A DNA stretch of 13,087 nucleotides from Pseudomonadota bacterium (GTDB lineage Bacteria; Pseudomonadota; Alphaproteobacteria; Sphingomonadales; Sphingomonadaceae): contig JARXKR010000052.1 in NCBI GenBank assembly GCA_030271565.1, forward strand, positions 1-13,087, written 5' to 3'. Every line of letters starts with the position of its first letter. The first letter of the stretch is position 1. The notes beneath the pieces were generated by a model, which was given only the letters and a program-made list of their open reading frames with translations, was not told the origin of the DNA and made no database searches. This document shows positions 12,997 to 13,087 of this stretch, piece by piece. Both the position numbers and the translations under genes were made by a program.

Positions 12997-13087
12997 GCCA
13001 TCCCCGGGGAGTCGTGTGACTGAGAGGGGCTGGTAACGCAGCCCGACCCGTTGAACCTGAACCCGTTAGCACGGGCGGAGGGAGTGG
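12997..13087 (+). ncRNA. TPP riboswitch (THI element)
   Basis: This 5' leader RNA binds thiamine pyrophosphate and controls a thiamine gene. Conserved blocks appear in order: GGGGAG (13006-13011), CTGAGA (13020-13025), a P3-type hairpin GGGCTG/CAGCCC (13027-13032 with 13039-13044), GACCC (13045-13049), TGAACCTGA (13052-13060), the P5 hairpin CCCGT/ACGGG (13062-13066 with 13071-13075) and CGGAGGGA (13076-13083). The outer P1 stem joins CCATCCC near 12999 with GGGAGTGG at the window end, imperfectly. The downstream gene is outside the window; thiC is the usual partner in this group (inference). The expression platform is not visible. Confidence 0.95.

Noticed and set aside
1..13087. CRISPR arrays, tRNA or rRNA genes, insertion sequences and phage genes
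   Set aside because: No regularly spaced direct repeats, cloverleaf or rRNA-like sequence, transposase or integrase motifs, or terminal inverted repeats of IS type were seen by reading; the only element-like sequence is the palindrome at 4984-5106.

Overview
The window is GC-rich, densely packed bacterial DNA. Gene content points to an alphaproteobacterium, most likely of the Sphingomonadales (Erythrobacter/Novosphingobium-like): MEP-pathway ispG, a CYP153-type P450, a clan AA retropepsin-like protease, a BigR/SqrR-type sulfur regulon, Tat-exported hydrolases and an intergenic palindromic repeat of a kind common in that order. The taxon is inferred from gene families, not from a marker gene.

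Layout. 1-1134: ispG (+), missing only its first few codons. 1193-1818: a vapBC toxin-antitoxin pair (AbrB-type antitoxin, PIN toxin) with an inverted repeat just upstream. 1878-4998 (+): a membrane-anchored retropepsin-like protease, an EamA-type exporter overlapping a GNAT acetyltransferase, an exported YkuD_2-type L,D-transpeptidase-like protein, and a small membrane-anchored protein of unknown function whose stop codon lies inside a palindromic repeat (4984-5106). 5124-6503 (-): a YcbB/LdtD-like L,D-transpeptidase that lacks the usual peptidoglycan-binding insert. 6649-8000 (-): a CYP153-like cytochrome P450 followed by the first 40 codons of an enoyl-CoA hydratase gene whose remainder is gone. 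8048-9554 (-): an SRAP (YedK/HMCES) homologue lacking its key Cys and His, downstream of a persulfide-dioxygenase-like metallo-hydrolase. 9620-11248 (+): an ArsR regulator with the BigR/SqrR cysteine pair, a YgaP-like rhodanese with a membrane tail, and a TauE/SafE permease. 11260-12960 (-): a Tat-exported D-aminoacylase-like amidohydrolase with a non-canonical metal site. 12997-13087 (+): a TPP riboswitch whose gene lies beyond the window.

How the genes fit together. The clearest functional unit is the divergent sulfur cluster at 8688-11248. Its persulfide-sensing repressor, persulfide dioxygenase, rhodanese and sulfur-anion exporter form a complete sense, oxidise, transfer and export module, served by two overlapping promoters in a 65-bp AT-rich intergene. 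The SRAP-like gene is probably transcribed from the same leftward promoter. The P450 has its own predicted promoter with a TetR-type palindrome filling the spacer, suggesting ligand-controlled expression. Two L,D-transpeptidase-type proteins face each other across the repeat. No phage, IS element, CRISPR array, tRNA or rRNA was found. No wholly new multi-gene system is evident. The strongest unusual signals are the residue-depleted SRAP protein in a sulfide-detoxification operon, the truncated crotonase, the operator inside the P450 promoter, and the leaderless regulator gene.
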